The notes beneath the pieces are model-generated. The model made no database searches. It saw only the letters and a list, made by a program, of their open reading frames with translations, and was not told the origin of the DNA. Below, piece by piece: positions 22,345-35,837 of a stretch of 64,000 nt of DNA. Within the stretch, counting starts at the first letter, position 1. Every line of letters starts with the position of its first letter. The position numbers were made by a program, and so were the translations under genes. Source of the stretch: Selaginella tamariscina (lineage: Eukaryota; Streptophyta; Lycopodiopsida; Selaginellales; Selaginellaceae). The DNA is taken from assembly GCA_003024785.1 (NCBI GenBank), contig PUQB01000077.1, positions 558,001 through 622,000 of the forward strand, given 5' to 3'.

Positions 22345-22835
22345 GTAGCAAAAATGGAACAAACAAAAGTTAAAATTCAAAGACAATGAACATATTACAC
22401 ACGATGGTTAATGTGTTTGTTAGTCGTGAGGCAATCATTTCATTGACAAATAAAAATAATATTAATTGCGTGCGTCTGGGTAGAAGAGTGAAATTAATTT
22501 ACTGCGTCTGGGTAGGTTTTTTGTAAATTAAAAAGTTTTACTATGTACAAGTGGATCATGCATGCAATATGTTTACAGAAATTAGGTTGGTTTTTAATTG
22601 ATTTAGGGCGGCTAGGGTTTGCAATTAGGGCGGTAAGGCAGCTAGAGGGCGGCTAGGTTTTCGTGGAGCAGGCGGCTCATTTGGGGGCATAGCGTGGAGC
22701 AAGTGTGGCTCCAGGGGTTAATCACAATAGGCTTCCATTGAGGGGGTGAGTATTTTGATTTCTGATTTCTTCTTCATGATCTATCTTTCATGATCTGTTC
22801 ATCTTTTTACATCTCTTCACAGTTGCAAGAAATCC
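22345..22835. promoter_or_regulatory. Divergent intergenic region of MULE copy 2
   Basis: This is the counterpart of 9542-10029, with the GGGCGGCTAGG-type direct repeats near 22605-22660 and an AT-rich transposase-side segment. It shows small indels relative to copy 1. Confidence 0.4.
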
Positions 22836-23273
22836 GAGTCGGCCTGCCGACTCGGACTGACTTCGTTGTCCGTCCCAGTCGGCAGCCACTAGGGTGGACT
22901 GTTCCAGATACCAGTCAACATTTGACCGGGGTTGACTGTTCCAGCCCCAGTCAGCATTTTGACTAGGGTTGACTGTTCTAGTCCCACCTAGCATTTTGAC
23001 TGGGCCTCGCTTCGTTCCCAGTCCCAGACTGGGCCTCCCTTTGTTGCCAGTCCCAGTCGGCATGCCGACTGGGCCTCCCTTTGTTGCCAGGCCCAGTCGG
23101 CATGCCGACTGGGCTCCCTTTGATGCCAGTCCCAGTCGGCATGCCGACTGGGCCTCCTTTGTGCCAGCCCAGTCGGCATGCCGACTGGGACTCCCTTTGA
23201 TGCCAGGCCCAGTCGGCATGCCGACTGGGACTTACAGCAACTGCTCTCTCAGTCGGCACGCCGACTGTGAGGG
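22836..23273. repeat. Palindrome array in MULE copy 2, unit CAGTCGGCATGCCGACTG
   Basis: This is the same array as at 10030-10533 but about 65 bp shorter. Perfect palindromes lie near 23053, 23096, 23131, 23168 and 23210, with degenerate ones at both ends. One outer palindrome (about 22876) is damaged. The difference in unit number between otherwise near-identical copies shows that the array changes faster than the rest of the element. Confidence 0.9.
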
Positions 23274-23352
23274 CTAGTATGTTTTTTTAATTTTTATTAA
23301 ACATCTTTGAACATTTATTACAGTTTTTTGTTAAACCTTATTGCTTTTGTAG

Positions 23353-26300
23353 ATGCGCTCTTCACAACGTTTACAAGAAAAGAAGATGAAGGAGCCTACT
23401 GAGAGAGAAGCAGAAGCTAGAGCTGCAATTCAGAGAGGGCGTCGGGGTCGTGGGAGAGGAAGTAGGAAGCTGGCTGTGGTTCAGGAACAAGGACCTTCAA
23501 GTGATGCTCCAGTTGAACAGGCAAGCCAGCAGGACTGGTCAGGAGAGCAAGAGGATGTAGTTCAACCCCAACAAGAACAATCAGACTTTGTTGAAGAAGT
23601 TGAGGATGATGTCTTACCACAGGAGACACAGGAGCAGACAGAAGGCACACAAGCCTCATGCGCAGTGACTTTGTCGAGTGACGAAGAGGATGAACCCAAG
23701 AGCAAGAAGAGACGACGCAAAGCTGCTGGAGATTCAGAGGCTGCTAAGAAGAAGAAGAAGGGGAAAGCAGAAGTGCCAGATAATGAGGAAGTTTACAACA
23801 TTGCAGCCAGCATGCATTCGGAGAGTGCAGTGCGTCTTCTCGCGAAGATCACAATCCGAGAATATGGAGAGGCACCGGATGTCCCTATTTGCCGAATTCT
23901 GGGAAATGAGCAGGTGCGGAGAGTCAATCCAGCGGATCTGGAATCTTTGACTAGGAGTTTCAAGAAGGCAGTTGGTTATTTGCGCAACACCACTCAGTTC
24001 ATCCTTCAAGTTGGGGACCCCATGACAGATGCAGATCTGGCAGCATTGAGAAGCGATGAAGCGATGTATGCTCAGCATTTGGCTTTTGAGGAGGAGCTTC
24101 AGTCCGACATGTTCCGGCAATGGGCACCAATGCTTTCGATGAAGAAGTTCATCTGTTGGGATGGTAATCACAGGCTAAAGGTGCTTCAGAAGCTGTACAG
24201 AAGACACGGAAGATAAGAATCAGTGGGCAGTGAGAGTGCGTTCAGGCTTCATCCGTGCTGGGGTCATGGATAATCTTCAGCTTGTGACAATGTTTCAGCA
24301 AATTAATAGGTAAACATAGTGACCTCTAGATCATAGGATTAACTAACTTCGAGATTTTCAAATATGCAGTTCCTCCGCAACGGCAGTGCAAACCACACTG
24401 CCACATCTTCTGCTATCTGTGAAGACATGTTGCACCAGTGAGGAGGGCACAGCGAAGATCTTGGCCAGGCTCAGTGACAAGGAACGAGATGACATAAGAA
24501 AGTGGAAGGAAAGCGCGACTGGACAACAAGCTTGGCATCCACTTCCGAATTTGATCTGTGCAAAGATCTTTTTTGAGGTACCACGTCTCACACTTATATT
24601 ACTTAGTTGATTACGTCTGTGAATTACAGAGTGAGATTGAGGATGATCTTGAGAAGGCTGCAAGGGCATCCAAAGGCAACAAATACCAGGAGCAACAACA
24701 GGTCTACATTAAGCATGACAAGCGCATGATGAAGATCTTAGCCATCATCGATCCTGCATTGGGTGAAGAGTGGTTCGACAAGGTGACCCAAATCACATGG
24801 AAACAATGCAGATGGATGGGGTTGGAAAAGCTGTACGCGCTTTCAAGGGCGAGAATTCCAAACGAGACGAGAATCATGTACTTCAATAAACTGGTACGTC
24901 TCGATCTGAAGAGAGAGCAAGAGACACTTGGATTGCCGGGTGTTCAGGATAAGGAGTGGATAAGGTGGTTTACTATCGATTTGTATTGGCGAATCAGAGA
25001 GGAGGCAGTACAGATTCTCACGGGACTCATCGAGGATGGCGAGTGGAGCAGGCCGGTTACAGATTTCACGACTTTGCGATGAAGTGCGGGTAAAATGCAA
25101 GAACGTGATGTTCCAGCCATTCCATGAGTGTGTGAAGTTCACTTACTCCATAGAGCCGAAAGAGTTCCTCGAACACGAAGAGACAGCAAGAAGGATGATT
25201 TGGAGGTAAGGATGATCTTCTTGACATTGTTACATTCTGACACTACTATATGTTCATTACAGGTATGTCGCAGCGAGAAAGGTGCCTCACACACAGACTA
25301 TGGTATTCTGGTCAGATTACATGGAAGCACCACACATGTGGTCGAAGACAAGATCTGGCCTGACAGAGTTCGAGCGTGTACACGTACCGTTCTGGCTTGA
25401 TTATCCACCTGGGCAACCACCAACATGGGAGAAGGATCTCTACAATGAACACTCAAAAGATCTCCCATGCATCTCATGGGATCCGGCAGAGGTCGACTTC
25501 ATTAAGAAGACAAAGGCCAAGGCAAAGCGGCGTCAGCCTGTGCAGCAGTCAAAGAAGACCTCAGATACAGTAGCTGGCACCTCCACTACTCGCGATCCAG
25601 CTGCCTTCTTTCAATTTATCTGAAGTGCTACCATCGCAGGGAACCATGGACATCAAGGATGACTTGGTCACATTCGTCCCTTCACTTGCTACAACTCGAG
25701 GTGATAATTTCTTGGCGATTGATGACATCGAGGAGATGCAACAGGCCGTGCTCACGGATGAGAAGGAAGAGGAGGTTCCTGACGCTAGACTGGTTCCTTA
25801 TAGAAAAGTTCAGACACAGGTGGCCAGGTACCATACAGCTGACAGCCAGACTCGCTACCAGCATATTGCGGGAGAATATGGTTTCAACTTGGTGATCTTC
25901 GACCTTCCAAATGGGACCTTGCCAGGAAATACAACGAGTGATACGCCATACCTCTACCTTGATCCAGTGAAGTTCGATGAAGCACTCCAGTTTGCAGGTA
26001 TGCATATGGCTGCAAATGGTTGGTTGGTTGTGTTTGCTGCAGCAAACACCTGGGATCAAGTTGTCCGAGCTGCAAGTGTGGTGGACCTTCAACTTGCTGC
26101 AACGTACTACATCTACAGAGGGCGTGGTTGGGGCTACCGCAACAAGATGAAGGTACTTTTTTCTTTATTCATGAAGTTCATTAATGATTTTTGATGTTTT
26201 AACAGGAGAGCATCCTGCTCCTTCTTGTCTTCCAAGATGCATCTAGAGGATTGCGCGATAATCCGCTGCGTTTGTCATCAACAATTCTTGTTGATAATCC

Positions 26301-26662
26301 TGAGCGGTTCCAAGAACCATGGTAGGCATTTCATTTCAACAATTTAAGTATTTACCATTATCTTCACATGCAGGATGGACTACCAACCGAAGAGCACTCG
26401 ATTGATGCAGCTCGTGATAGAACGACTCACCCGGCCAGGTGATCTTATCTGGGATATAGGCAGTGGTACGGGGTCCTCAATGCTTGCAGCTATCGAGCTG
26501 GGGAGAAACATTGTTGGGACTGAGAAGAACCCTGAGCTCGGGAGAATTGCTATGAACAGGATTAAAGAGAACATCCAGCCAGAGGAAATCCCAACCCAAC
26601 AATAGCGACGTCAAGTAGGACTGGTGGTTCACGAATTGCAGCATTGCTCAATCGTAAGAAAG
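23353..26662 (+). CDS. ParB-like domain + N4/N6-type DNA methyltransferase protein, copy 2
   Basis: The gene has the same exon pattern as 10615-13914. The N-terminal acidic and poly-Lys region is one codon pair longer (KKKKKGKAEV). The ParB-like domain ends in WDGNHRLKVL. The same frame break follows RRHGR at 24216, so this feature was inherited from the parent copy or reflects an unrecognised splice. The intron at about 24577-24629 joins KIFFE to SEIEDDLEKA cleanly. A break near 25617 (FFQFI) separates the middle region from the FDLPNG-containing exon (25625-26150). The last exon (26373-26605) has the intact SAM motif WDIGSGTGSS and ends at PTQQ, short of the copy 0 tail. Confidence 0.78.
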
Positions 26663-26876
26663 AAGTGACAAGTGTTGAATTGTACTCTTTGGTGTTGAAA
26701 TAAAACTTTAATAATACAGTATAAACATGGCTATGATTTAAATATTTTTTGTTGTTAATTGCCGACTGAGCCAAAATCCTAAATTCTAAGAATATTTAGG
26801 AATATTCTAAGAATATTCTGGTAGATTCTTTAGAATATTCCGGGTCCAAGCCCGGAAGCCCTCTTTTGTCGGGACC

Positions 26877-26885
26877 TCTCAACAA
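26877..26885. repeat. Right target-site duplication of MULE copy 2
   Basis: TCTCAACAA is identical to 18993-19001. It follows directly on the terminal GTCGGGACC of the element. Confidence 0.88.
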
Positions 26886-28963
26886 GCTCACAAGTAGATT
26901 CGCTCTCAAGTAACTGCTGTATGTGGATACACAGACCTAGCATGAGCACATAGGACAAGCCAACCTCCCGCTAATCCACAATGCACAAGGAGAGCTGGTT
27001 GACGGGCTAAAAATAAATGTGACCAAGCGGACCCTATGAAGATTTGTCATGGGTGTATGCTGGGAAAACAAACTCGACAGCGATACAAGATCTCTTTGTC
27101 AACAACTTCTGCCCTTTTGGAACTAGTCCACACAGATGTATGTGGACCCATGCGCATAGCCAGCCCAACAGGAAGAGATACATGATGATACTCATTGATG
27201 ACTACACCAGGTACTGTGAAGTATACTTTCTACAACATAAGTCCAATGCCTTTTCAAGCTTTGTGCCACTACATCAACTACGCTGATACAACCACCGGCC
27301 ACAAGATGAAGGTTCTACGTTCGGACTTAGGTGGGGAATATAGGAGTTGCCGTGAAAACATTTTTAGCTGAGCGAGGCATCATTCACCAACGATCTTGCC
27401 CACACACTCCTCAACAAAACAGAACAGTAGAAAGGAAGAACATGTCCATCCTCAACACTATGCGTTGCTTCCTTGAGTTGTCAGGCATCCCAAAGATGTT
27501 CTAGACTGAAGTAGCACGTACAATAGTAACAAACACAGAATCTTCTAGAACACTTAGCACGGCCTAGACAAATTCCAACAGAGATGTGGTCGGGACAATG
27601 TCAAAGTGTTTGTAGACTCCGTAGGTTTGGCTCACTTGCATCAGCTTGGACTTTGGCAAACTCGGACCATGCAGCCAACTCATGTTCCTTGTTGGTTATG
27701 ACACATGGTAAAGGATACCGACTGCTAGATCCAAATACTATGAAGGTGACAATAAGTAACAACTAGTCCTTTAATGAAACCAAGGTTTACAGGATGAACA
27801 ACCAAGGCCAAGATTGCAGAAGACACACAACAACATGGAAACTAGAGGATTGGACTTGGTTAATACAAGAACATGAAGACACTCAAGAAAAAGAACATGC
27901 TCAATCGTTGGAGAACATGTACACAGGAAACATCTACAAGATCAATGGATGTAGAGCAAGAATCCATTGAAGACCAAGGAAGTAAAGATCTCGATGCATC
28001 ACTTCAACTTCCCAGACAATTTGGGTCTCATGAAGTGAGTGTTTACAAAAAAAACTTGTCGTTTGATCCAGCTGGCCTTGGGAGGACTGCAGAAGGTCAT
28101 CCAACCTGACCTCACAAGCCACGACAAGGTTTTTTGCGTGGAGATTTAGTCAAGAGCCAACTTCTTACGAATAAGCAATGAGCGAGAGTGAAAAGGAGCA
28201 ATGGCTTAAAGCCATGCAAGATGAACTAGAGTCTCACAAGGAGAAGGATACCTTTGCTTGGTCCAATGAGAGCCTAGTCATGAGGTAATCGATGGGAAAT
28301 GGGTATTCAAGCTCATTCTTTGGTATTTAACCTACGTTACAAAGCACGATATGTAGCAAAAGGCTTTTCACAAATACCAAGAGTTCACTTCACGAGACGT
28401 TTCTCACCCATTGTCAAGGCTACAAGCATCAGAACTCTTCTAGCGTTTGCCACTTAGTTCAACTAGAGGCACATCATCTTGACGTAAAAACTGTGTTCCT
28501 CAATGCATCACTACATGAGAAACTATACATGCAACATGCACCAGGGTTCAAGGTCCATGGAGAAGGTGGTGAGGAATATATCTGGAAGCTATAAAAGGCT
28601 GTATATGGCCTTAAGCAGGCAGCCCAAGAATGGTATGATTGCATCATCTTGTTCCTTCGCTCACAAGGGTTCGTAAAGCTCAACTCCGATGGCAAACATC
28701 TACCTCAAGGAACTGGACAGGCTGCTTCATCATTATTGCAGTATACATAGATGACCCTCATGGTAGGAAATGACATAGGATTGCTTAACGACTCCAACGC
28801 TTGCTCTGTTCAAGGTATGCCATGAAGGACCTTGGCCCCATGTCCAAATCCTAGAATGGAAGTGAGTAGGGACAGACGTCGAGGACAACAATCAAGCTAA
28901 TTGCAAGTTCACACATTTAAAAGTTGCTCAAGAGTTGGAATGCAGCGATGTCAATGCCAATGG
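26886..28963 (+). mobile_element. Ty1/Copia retroelement remnant
   Basis: The order of recognisable parts is that of a Copia element on the plus strand. Integrase-like sequence lies at 27040-27500 (peptide RYMMILIDDYTRYCEVYFL). Reverse-transcriptase-like sequence lies at 28180-28800 (TVFLNASLHEKLYMQ, AVYGLKQAAQEWYD). It is heavily broken and old. No LTRs were identified at its ends. Confidence 0.75.
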
Positions 28964-29450
28964 TGATAGGTCACAAACTCAAGGCCTGTCAAGCCACGAT
29001 CCAAGAGCAGGACAGAAACTAGGAATAAGACGAAAACAGGAAGCAAGGAGCAAGACAAAAACAAGACAAGAATGATTGTAGAATTACTGGTATTGATAAT
29101 AATTAATTATACAACAATTAGGTTGGATCTTTTATACTCACAACTCCAAGAGCTAATCTAGGCATGAGCTAAAAATATACTCCAAGAGCTAATCTAGTCA
29201 TGAGCTAAAAATGATGTCCTTTGTCCTGTAAGTATATCTTGTAAGCATATCCTGTAGGTATATCTTGTAAGCATATCCTGTAGGTATATCCTGTAGGCAT
29301 ATCCTATGGGCATATCCTATAGGTATATCCTATAAGCACATCCTGTAGGCACATCCCGCATCCCGTATCTTGTATCATGTATCCTATATCGGGTCATGTA
29401 AGCATATTCTGTATTCCATATCCTGTATCCTGTATCAGGTCGTGATAGCA
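28964..29450 (-). repeat. Probable LTR of the Gypsy element
   Basis: The stretch starts TGATAGG and ends ATAGCA. It is followed by a purine-rich tract on the minus strand (complement of CACCTCCTCCCT). Inside, short ATATCCTGTAGG-type repeats run from 29215 to 29440. This fits the 3' LTR of the leftward Gypsy element next to it. Confidence 0.5.
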
Positions 29451-32400
29451 CCTCCTCCCTAAAGACAAGTTCCACGAATCATGGGACTTGGTTTAGTAGG
29501 ATAACGTCGATGAAAGGCAGCGACCTTGGAAAAAGCATGGAGTAAATTAGATGTAGGTTCCCAAGTGCGATCGGTAAGCAAATAACCTTTCCAATTCACC
29601 AAGTATTGAAGTTAGCAGCGATGAAGATGAGAATCAAGGATGGCTGCAACTTCATACTCAGGTTCATCATCGATGACCACAGGAGGGGGAGAAGAAGAAG
29701 GACGACTAGGAAGAAAAGAAGGATGATACAGTTCTAATAAAGAGGTGTGAAACATAGGATGAAGTTTCACAATAAATGGTAGCTCTAGTCAGAAAGCTAT
29801 AGGATTAACCTCAGCTGTAATCATGTAAGGGCCCAATCGTTGAAAATCCAACTTAGAAGAAGACCTGTTGGTGCAAATATGCCAACGAAGAAGCCATACG
29901 AGATCACCAATCTTGTATGCATGTGTCGGTTAACGATGAGCATCATCATGCCATTTGTACCATTCTAGTGCCTACTGAAGATTAACTCGAAGATCATCCT
30001 GTACCTGACAAAGATGCTGGAGATGATCCTGTACTGCAGGAGCGGAAGAAGGAGAAGCATGAGTAGCAAGGTCAAAACGTGAATGATAGCCTGTAAGAGC
30101 AAAGAAAGGTGTCTAACCTGTAGATGCATGAATGGAGTTGTTGTAAGCAAACTCCACCATAAGAAGACTAATTGTCCTATTGGTAACTGATGGAGCAGCA
30201 AAGATACTGTTCCAAGGTCTAAATCGTGTGTTCTAACTACCCATCAGTTTGCGGATGATATTCCTGAAAAAAGATCTGCTTTAACTTGTAGACTTCGGAG
30301 AAACTCTATCAAAATCTGGACATAAATTGTGAGCCTCGATCACAAACAATGCTCTCAGAAGACCATGATGTTGGAACATTTTGTTGATCACCAACTCAGC
30401 AGTTGTCTGGCCTATAGCCATTTATTACATGGTAAGCAATGAGTATGTTTGGTGTGAAACAGTCAACCACCACAAGAACTGTATCAATCCTGAGAAGGAG
30501 GAAGATTTATGAGGAAATCCATAAAAATGGACCTCCAAGGAGCATAAGGAATAAGAAGAGGACAAAAAAGACCAGAGGGCATGTGACACGGCATCTTCGA
30601 CCTGTTGCAGGTGTGTACAAACTTTTCCACAAAACCTCACAACCCAGGCCACCAATAGTTGCAAGTCACCAACTCAACTGTCTTGGTTACACCAAAATGT
30701 TCTATAGTCGAGGTATCATGACATCATGTACCACACGAGTATTGTAAACACCAACAAGAATGTACATGAGACCTTCCCGGTACAGGAGTCTGTCCTATAT
30801 GGCAAGCAACTTGTAGTCTGTCCAGGAACTGGAGGAAGAGGAACTTGCGATGTTAGGACTAATGTGTAAAAACACATTCTTTACCAAGTTGTCTGTAACC
30901 AACTACAAACGAATGTCATGTAGAAGTGTTGAATCTGCTAGAGCCTGATGAACCTGTAGTGCCGCAAGCCAAAATCGATTAGGACCTAACAACACTTGCT
31001 TTTGACAGTCATATGCAGAATCGCCTAGGGTTGGTGCAAGGTAAGAGCGCCTAGACAATGCATCCGCTTTGCCATTTTGAAAACCAAACTTGTAAACAAT
31101 GACAAAATCAAAACGTGATAGAAATTCCGCCCACCTAGCCTGTTGCCGATTGAGAACTCGAGCCGTTTGAAAAAACTCCAAGTTTTTATGATCCGTAAGA
31201 ACTTGCACAGATGCACAGCACCTTCCAGGAAGTGCCGCTACTCCTCGAATGAATCCACAATGGCCTTGAGTTCCTTGTCATGAATCTCGTAGTTGATCTT
31301 TGATGAAAGAAACTTATGAGAGTGAAAGGCTACAGGATGAAGTAACTTGTCTTCTCCAACTTGTAATAGGATAGACCTACTGCAAAGTCCGAAGCATCTA
31401 CTTCATCAAAGAAGGGACGAGAGGATTAGGATGTGTTAAAATTGGAGCTGTTGTGAAGGTGTCCTTGGTTGTTGTGAATACATGTTCCACCTTATCGGAT
31501 CAAGAGAATTCTCCTGTGCGTTTGGTGAGTTCTGTGAGTGGAAGTACACACTTGGAGAATCCTGTATGAATCACCTGTAAAAGTTTGCAAAGCCAAGGAA
31601 ACATTGTATGTCTCGTACAGACTTGGGCCTCTCCCACTCCACGATAGCCTTCACCTTATGCAGTCCATGGAAACGCCAACAGGAGAGACGATGTAGCCCA
31701 AGAACTTCACAATATCCTATCGAAAAAACACTTATCCAACTTGTATACCATCATGCTCACGAAGCTTCTGTAGAACTAGTCGTACATGTCTGTTATTGCC
31801 GCTTGGTCCTTGGAGAAAATCAAAATGTCATCGAGGTAAATCACCGCAAAAGATCCAAGAAGTCATGAAAGATGTCGTTCACCATGTGTTGCAAACGGCT
31901 GGGCATTGGTAAGTCCGAAAGGCATCACCGTAACACGAAATGTCTATACCTTGTATGAAAGGCAGTCTTATACTCATCGCCTAAACGAATCCGTACAAGA
32001 TTGTAGGCCCCTCGTAAGTTAATCTTTGTGAACACCTTTGCTCCTCGTAACTAATGAGAAATTCCAAGGATCAATGACAATGGGTCGATTCGGATAGTGA
32101 CTTAATTCAAACCCCTGTAGTCCACAACCAAACACAATTCTCATCTTTCTTCTTGATAAAGAAGATAGTGCTTCCTGTAGAACTTTGAGTCATGAATGAA
32201 GTTGGATGCCAAGTTGGTCCTCGATGTATTGGTAAAGAACCTCCAATTTGTAGATGACAGTGTAAAACGGTCCGAACAGTGTAGTCTTTCCTTCCACAAG
32301 ATCAATAGAATAGTCATAGGACTTGTGAATAGGAAAAACTGCAGCCTTGCTTATTAAAAACGTCTTAAAAGGAGTGATACTTGAATGACAAGAAAGAAGT

Positions 32401-33170
32401 AGAAGGAGGATAAGTAGATTGAAAAATGGAATTGTCAGATATAAGAGAGGTAGAAGAGGACCTAGGATTACTTGAAAAGCAAAGATAAAAAGGAGTAAGA
32501 TCAGTGGCAAGTTCATGCTTAGTAGTGGTAAGAACTTAGAGAGGAGAAGGAGGGAACTGTGAATGAAAAAGAGGAAGGATTTTGGGGATGGAACAGAAGC
32601 AGAGTAATGAAAAGAGGCAGGATTGGGGAAAACATGTGCAGATGTTGATGAGTGTATAAAATTGAAAGAATTCTGTACAAAAGTATGTGAATGCACATGA
32701 GTGAGGAAGCCTGTGAATATGCTGATGAATTAACAAGGTGGATCCTGTTGAGGAGAAACCTTTGACATTAATATAGGATTGGAAGAACCTATACAGGAAT
32801 TCGCAAACTTATAGGATGGAGAGAGCCTGCGGATGTTATGAGGAACTGACATGAGGTGAATCATGAGGAGGAGTCTTCAACACTAATACAGGAACAGGCA
32901 CGTCACTCCTGTAGCTTGTACTGCCTCAGACACTAAGGATGTATCCTGCACATATGAAGGTACAGGATGATCCTGGTTGCCGGAGAGGAAAACGTGAGCG
33001 TCCTAAACCTCCAGTCGATCTGAGGATTTACAACAATGAACCATGGCATGCCCAAAACGATGAGAGTGTCCGAGTCTTGACCAAGTTGAAGAAAATTGAA
33101 TAGTTAAATGCGCATGAGTGCAAGAGAGAGATGTGGGTAGCATGGGTAACTGCACCAGAAGCAATCAGAC

Positions 33171-34943
33171 TGTCATAGTTTTACTATGACTCCTCTTTAC
33201 TTTGGACGTTGACTGTTGTTACCTACTGTACTATGTTGACAAGCCCTAGATGTAGTGAGAAACAGCCCCGCTTAGTGCACTTAGGTGTTTAGGGGTAGTC
33301 CGGCCGGCTATCCTTAGATATCTCGAGAAACTCTAAGCGAAGGTAGCACTTACCTTCTAGAAAACTCTTACCCTCGTTTTCCATGTCCCGGTTGGATTAA
33401 TGGCTAGTTCTGGTGTTCGGCATGTCGAATATGCTTAGAAACACCCCCAGGTTTGACAGGTTAGGGTTTAGGGGTCGATGGATAACTCACCAAGTATGTT
33501 CCCTCTGAGAATGAGATTTCAGTGCTAGCCCACTTATGTAAATAGGAAAACAGGGGGGGGGGGCTCTGTCACATAAATAAGGTAGTATAGGAGTGAGGGT
33601 TCCTGGGTTCATGACTGAGCTCGTTACTCTTCTCCCGGTGCAAGCTCTAGCTTGTGTCGTCAAGGCACAACCCTCTATTGTGCCGCCCTAACTTCCAGAT
33701 GCCAGGGGTACGTCCCACCTTCGGGGTAGCTTACCCTTAACGTTAGCGAATCCATGCTTGGGAGGTCTTGTCGGGATGCACGTTCCAAGAGGCAGAGGTT
33801 GAGGCTTATCTCCAACCTCCTCCTCCACGTCAAGCTAGGTGTAGCACTCACAGCCAAGCAAGGCACATCCGTGTCCTTGTCCAATTGTGGGCGTGGGATC
33901 TTGTTTGACAGGTTCACAGTACCAATTCCTGAGGGTTCATTGAGGGGTTCTAGAGTTGGCATTTAGGAGCCACGTTTGTGGTACTTGGTGCAACTCTTGA
34001 ATCTAAGGGCTATGGCATGATAGCCCACATCAGGGAAGGCAGTGTCACATGGAGATGTGACACTGGGCTAAATGTCACATGGTACAACGCCTGAGGCACG
34101 CCCTTTGGGGTTGTGTCATGGGTTGTCGCCAAAGGGGTTGGATACTCTAGCCAATAGGCATGCTTGTGCTTGCACTAGGGTGCTAAGCCTTGGGCATCCG
34201 CTCGAGGGAGGTTAGGTCTCGTAACTAGGTGTGCTTTGGCACACTTGGCTAGGGAGTGTTCTCCTTGGAATCCAAGGGTTGAACAACCTAAGCTCATTAG
34301 CAAAAGCCCTTTTGTAAGGCACTCGCAAGGTCATGTGCTTAGGGTTATCCCAAACCTAGCCTTAGGGAGTTTGCTTAGCAGAACACTCGTGTTCGCCTAC
34401 GGCGCACACTCGTGTTCTCACTAAGTACTAGCCCTAGGTCTAGGGTGTAACTTGGCCACTCAAACCCTTAGGGGTTAGTCGTGGTTCAGGGTACCCTTGT
34501 CGCCCTAAAGGGGTTGTACTCCCGAATGAGGGTGATTCCTCAAGGGGTAAGTGACAATGCCTTAGCTCTGTCACGGGGGTATGTGTGGAACACACATCTC
34601 CTTGATGGGGGTTAGGGCATGAGCCTGTCTAGGTCTTCTAGGGCAAGACCCTAAGTCAACTAGGGTTATCCCTCAAGGGTTTTGGGGTAGACATTCTAGG
34701 GAGACTTAGGCTAAACCCTAAGTCAACTAGGGTTATCCCTCAAGGGTTCTGGGGGCAGACATTCTAGGGAGACTTAGGCTAAACCCTAAGTCTCTTGTCC
34801 ATTTGGGCATTAGAGTCTAACCCTAGGGGTCGTTGGGGTTGTTCTGGGGAACTTAGCGTTGCTCACACAGGGTGATGACGCCGAATGGCCACCTGGCAGC
34901 CACGTGTTGCCACGTGTTGGCCCTTTGGGTTAAAACTCTGACA
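33171..34943 (+). mobile_element. Solo LTR (family of the 54.8-62.1 kb element)
   Basis: The ~1.77-kb stretch starts TGTCATAG and ends CTCTGACA. It matches, in inverse orientation, the two LTRs at 54802-56515 and 60351-62078. It is flanked by an exact 5-bp repeat CAGAC (33166-33170 and 34944-34948). It splits the protease region of the Gypsy fossil, so it inserted later than that element. A solo LTR normally arises by recombination between the two LTRs of a full insertion. Confidence 0.85.
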
Positions 34944-35183
34944 CAGACGACCATCTGCAACCTCTATAGGAACTGCACGCTTCAACTTCACCATTGGAAT
35001 GCCATACTGAGTTGCAAAAGTGTCATCCATAAAACATGCATTTGCACCATTGTCTAGTAGGGCAAACTCCTTGAGCTCTAGATTGTTAAGGCGAATGTGT
35101 ACATGAAACTTGAGTGATGGAATGGTATGAGCAGCATCAATGGAAGTGTTTCAAATAATACTTTTGTTAACACTTCTCACCAT

Positions 35184-35307
35184 TGTCATAGTTTTTACTA
35201 TGACTCGACCCTTTACTTTGGGGTTTGACTGTTGTTACCTACCGAGTTGTGTGACGAACCCTAGTTGTAGTGAGAAATTGCCCGCTTAGTGCACTTAGGT
35301 GTTTAGG
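35184..35307 (+). repeat. Truncated LTR of the same family
   Basis: The first ~124 bases repeat the start of the solo LTR (TGTCATAGTTTTTACTATGA through GTGCACTTAGGTGTTTAG). The match then stops abruptly and Gypsy gag sequence follows. It is a small broken fragment. Confidence 0.65.
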
Positions 35308-35576
35308 CTTGCATCTATGTCCAACTTCGTGGTTCCTAGACAAAGTGGACATTGAAGTTTTCTAATTGAACTTCAGCTTCAACTTCATGCGTCTTGAACT
35401 TCCTGGCTTTAATAGAACATTTTACCACCTTGTGTCCTTCTTCATCACAATACAAGCATAAGTTCTCACCGCGATGACGTTGCTTGTTCGTAAGTGGGCC
35501 ACGCTTGTATTTTTCAACCTCCATAAGAACTACTCCAGAAGGATAAGAACATATGCACGTAACTAAAGTGGGCATG

Positions 35577-35837
35577 ATACGTGAAAATGGGAATATAAAA
35601 TAAATTACTAATTAATACTTAAGTTTTAATTATTAATTAATCATTTAATTAATATGTAATTAAGCCTTAAATATTAATTAATTAATTAATTAATCCTTCA
35701 ATAACCTTACTTAGTAAGGAATATTCCTAAAATATCTTAGAATATTCATATTATTCTAAAAATAGTTTACAATAATGAAGAAATACTATCAAACATAATT
35801 ACAAATGAAATCATTTTCTTATCAACATGTTAATTTT
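35577..35837. other. Left subterminal region of the large DNA element
   Basis: The sequence is AT-rich with TTAATTAATTAAT runs, followed by AAGGAATATTCC, TTAGAATATTC and similar inverted motifs at 35717-35760. These may be transposase-binding sites, by analogy with subterminal repeats of other DNA transposons (inference). Confidence 0.5.

Larger units (their letters stand above)
19002..26876. mobile_element. MULE copy 2, two-gene Mutator-like transposon with ParB-methyltransferase
   Basis: This is the second whole copy of the element at 6178-14124. It is bounded by a perfect 9-bp target duplication and has the same gene order, intergenic palindrome array and AT-rich ends. The left end (GAGGATTGCTTCG) lacks about 12 bases present in copy 1. 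It is inserted in a Copia fragment. The near identity to copy 1 combined with distinct flanks indicates recent transposition activity of the family. Frame breaks in the first transposase exon and elsewhere suggest it needs a source of transposase elsewhere. Confidence 0.9.
28964..35558 (-). mobile_element. Ty3/Gypsy retroelement remnant, interrupted by a solo LTR
   Basis: On the minus strand the parts follow in Gypsy order. A gag zinc knuckle lies at 35340-35540 (LCLYCDEEGHKVVKC). An aspartic-protease region lies at 34950-35180 (ALLDNGANACFMD) and continues after the inserted LTR near 33160. Reverse-transcriptase-like sequence follows at about 31250-32250. RNase H is clear at 30910-31210 ([21 protein letters not shown]), and integrase-type sequence lies toward 29900-30700. 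It is broken by many changes and is old. A partial LTR of the other family lies at 35184-35307. The right-hand end is cut by the DNA element starting at about 35559. Confidence 0.75.

Noticed and set aside
6178-26876. The two MULE copies as parts of one tandem segmental duplication with the terpene genes
   Set aside because: Copy 2 has its own perfect 9-bp target duplication in a Copia fragment. Copy 1 sits in different flanking sequence, so they inserted separately.
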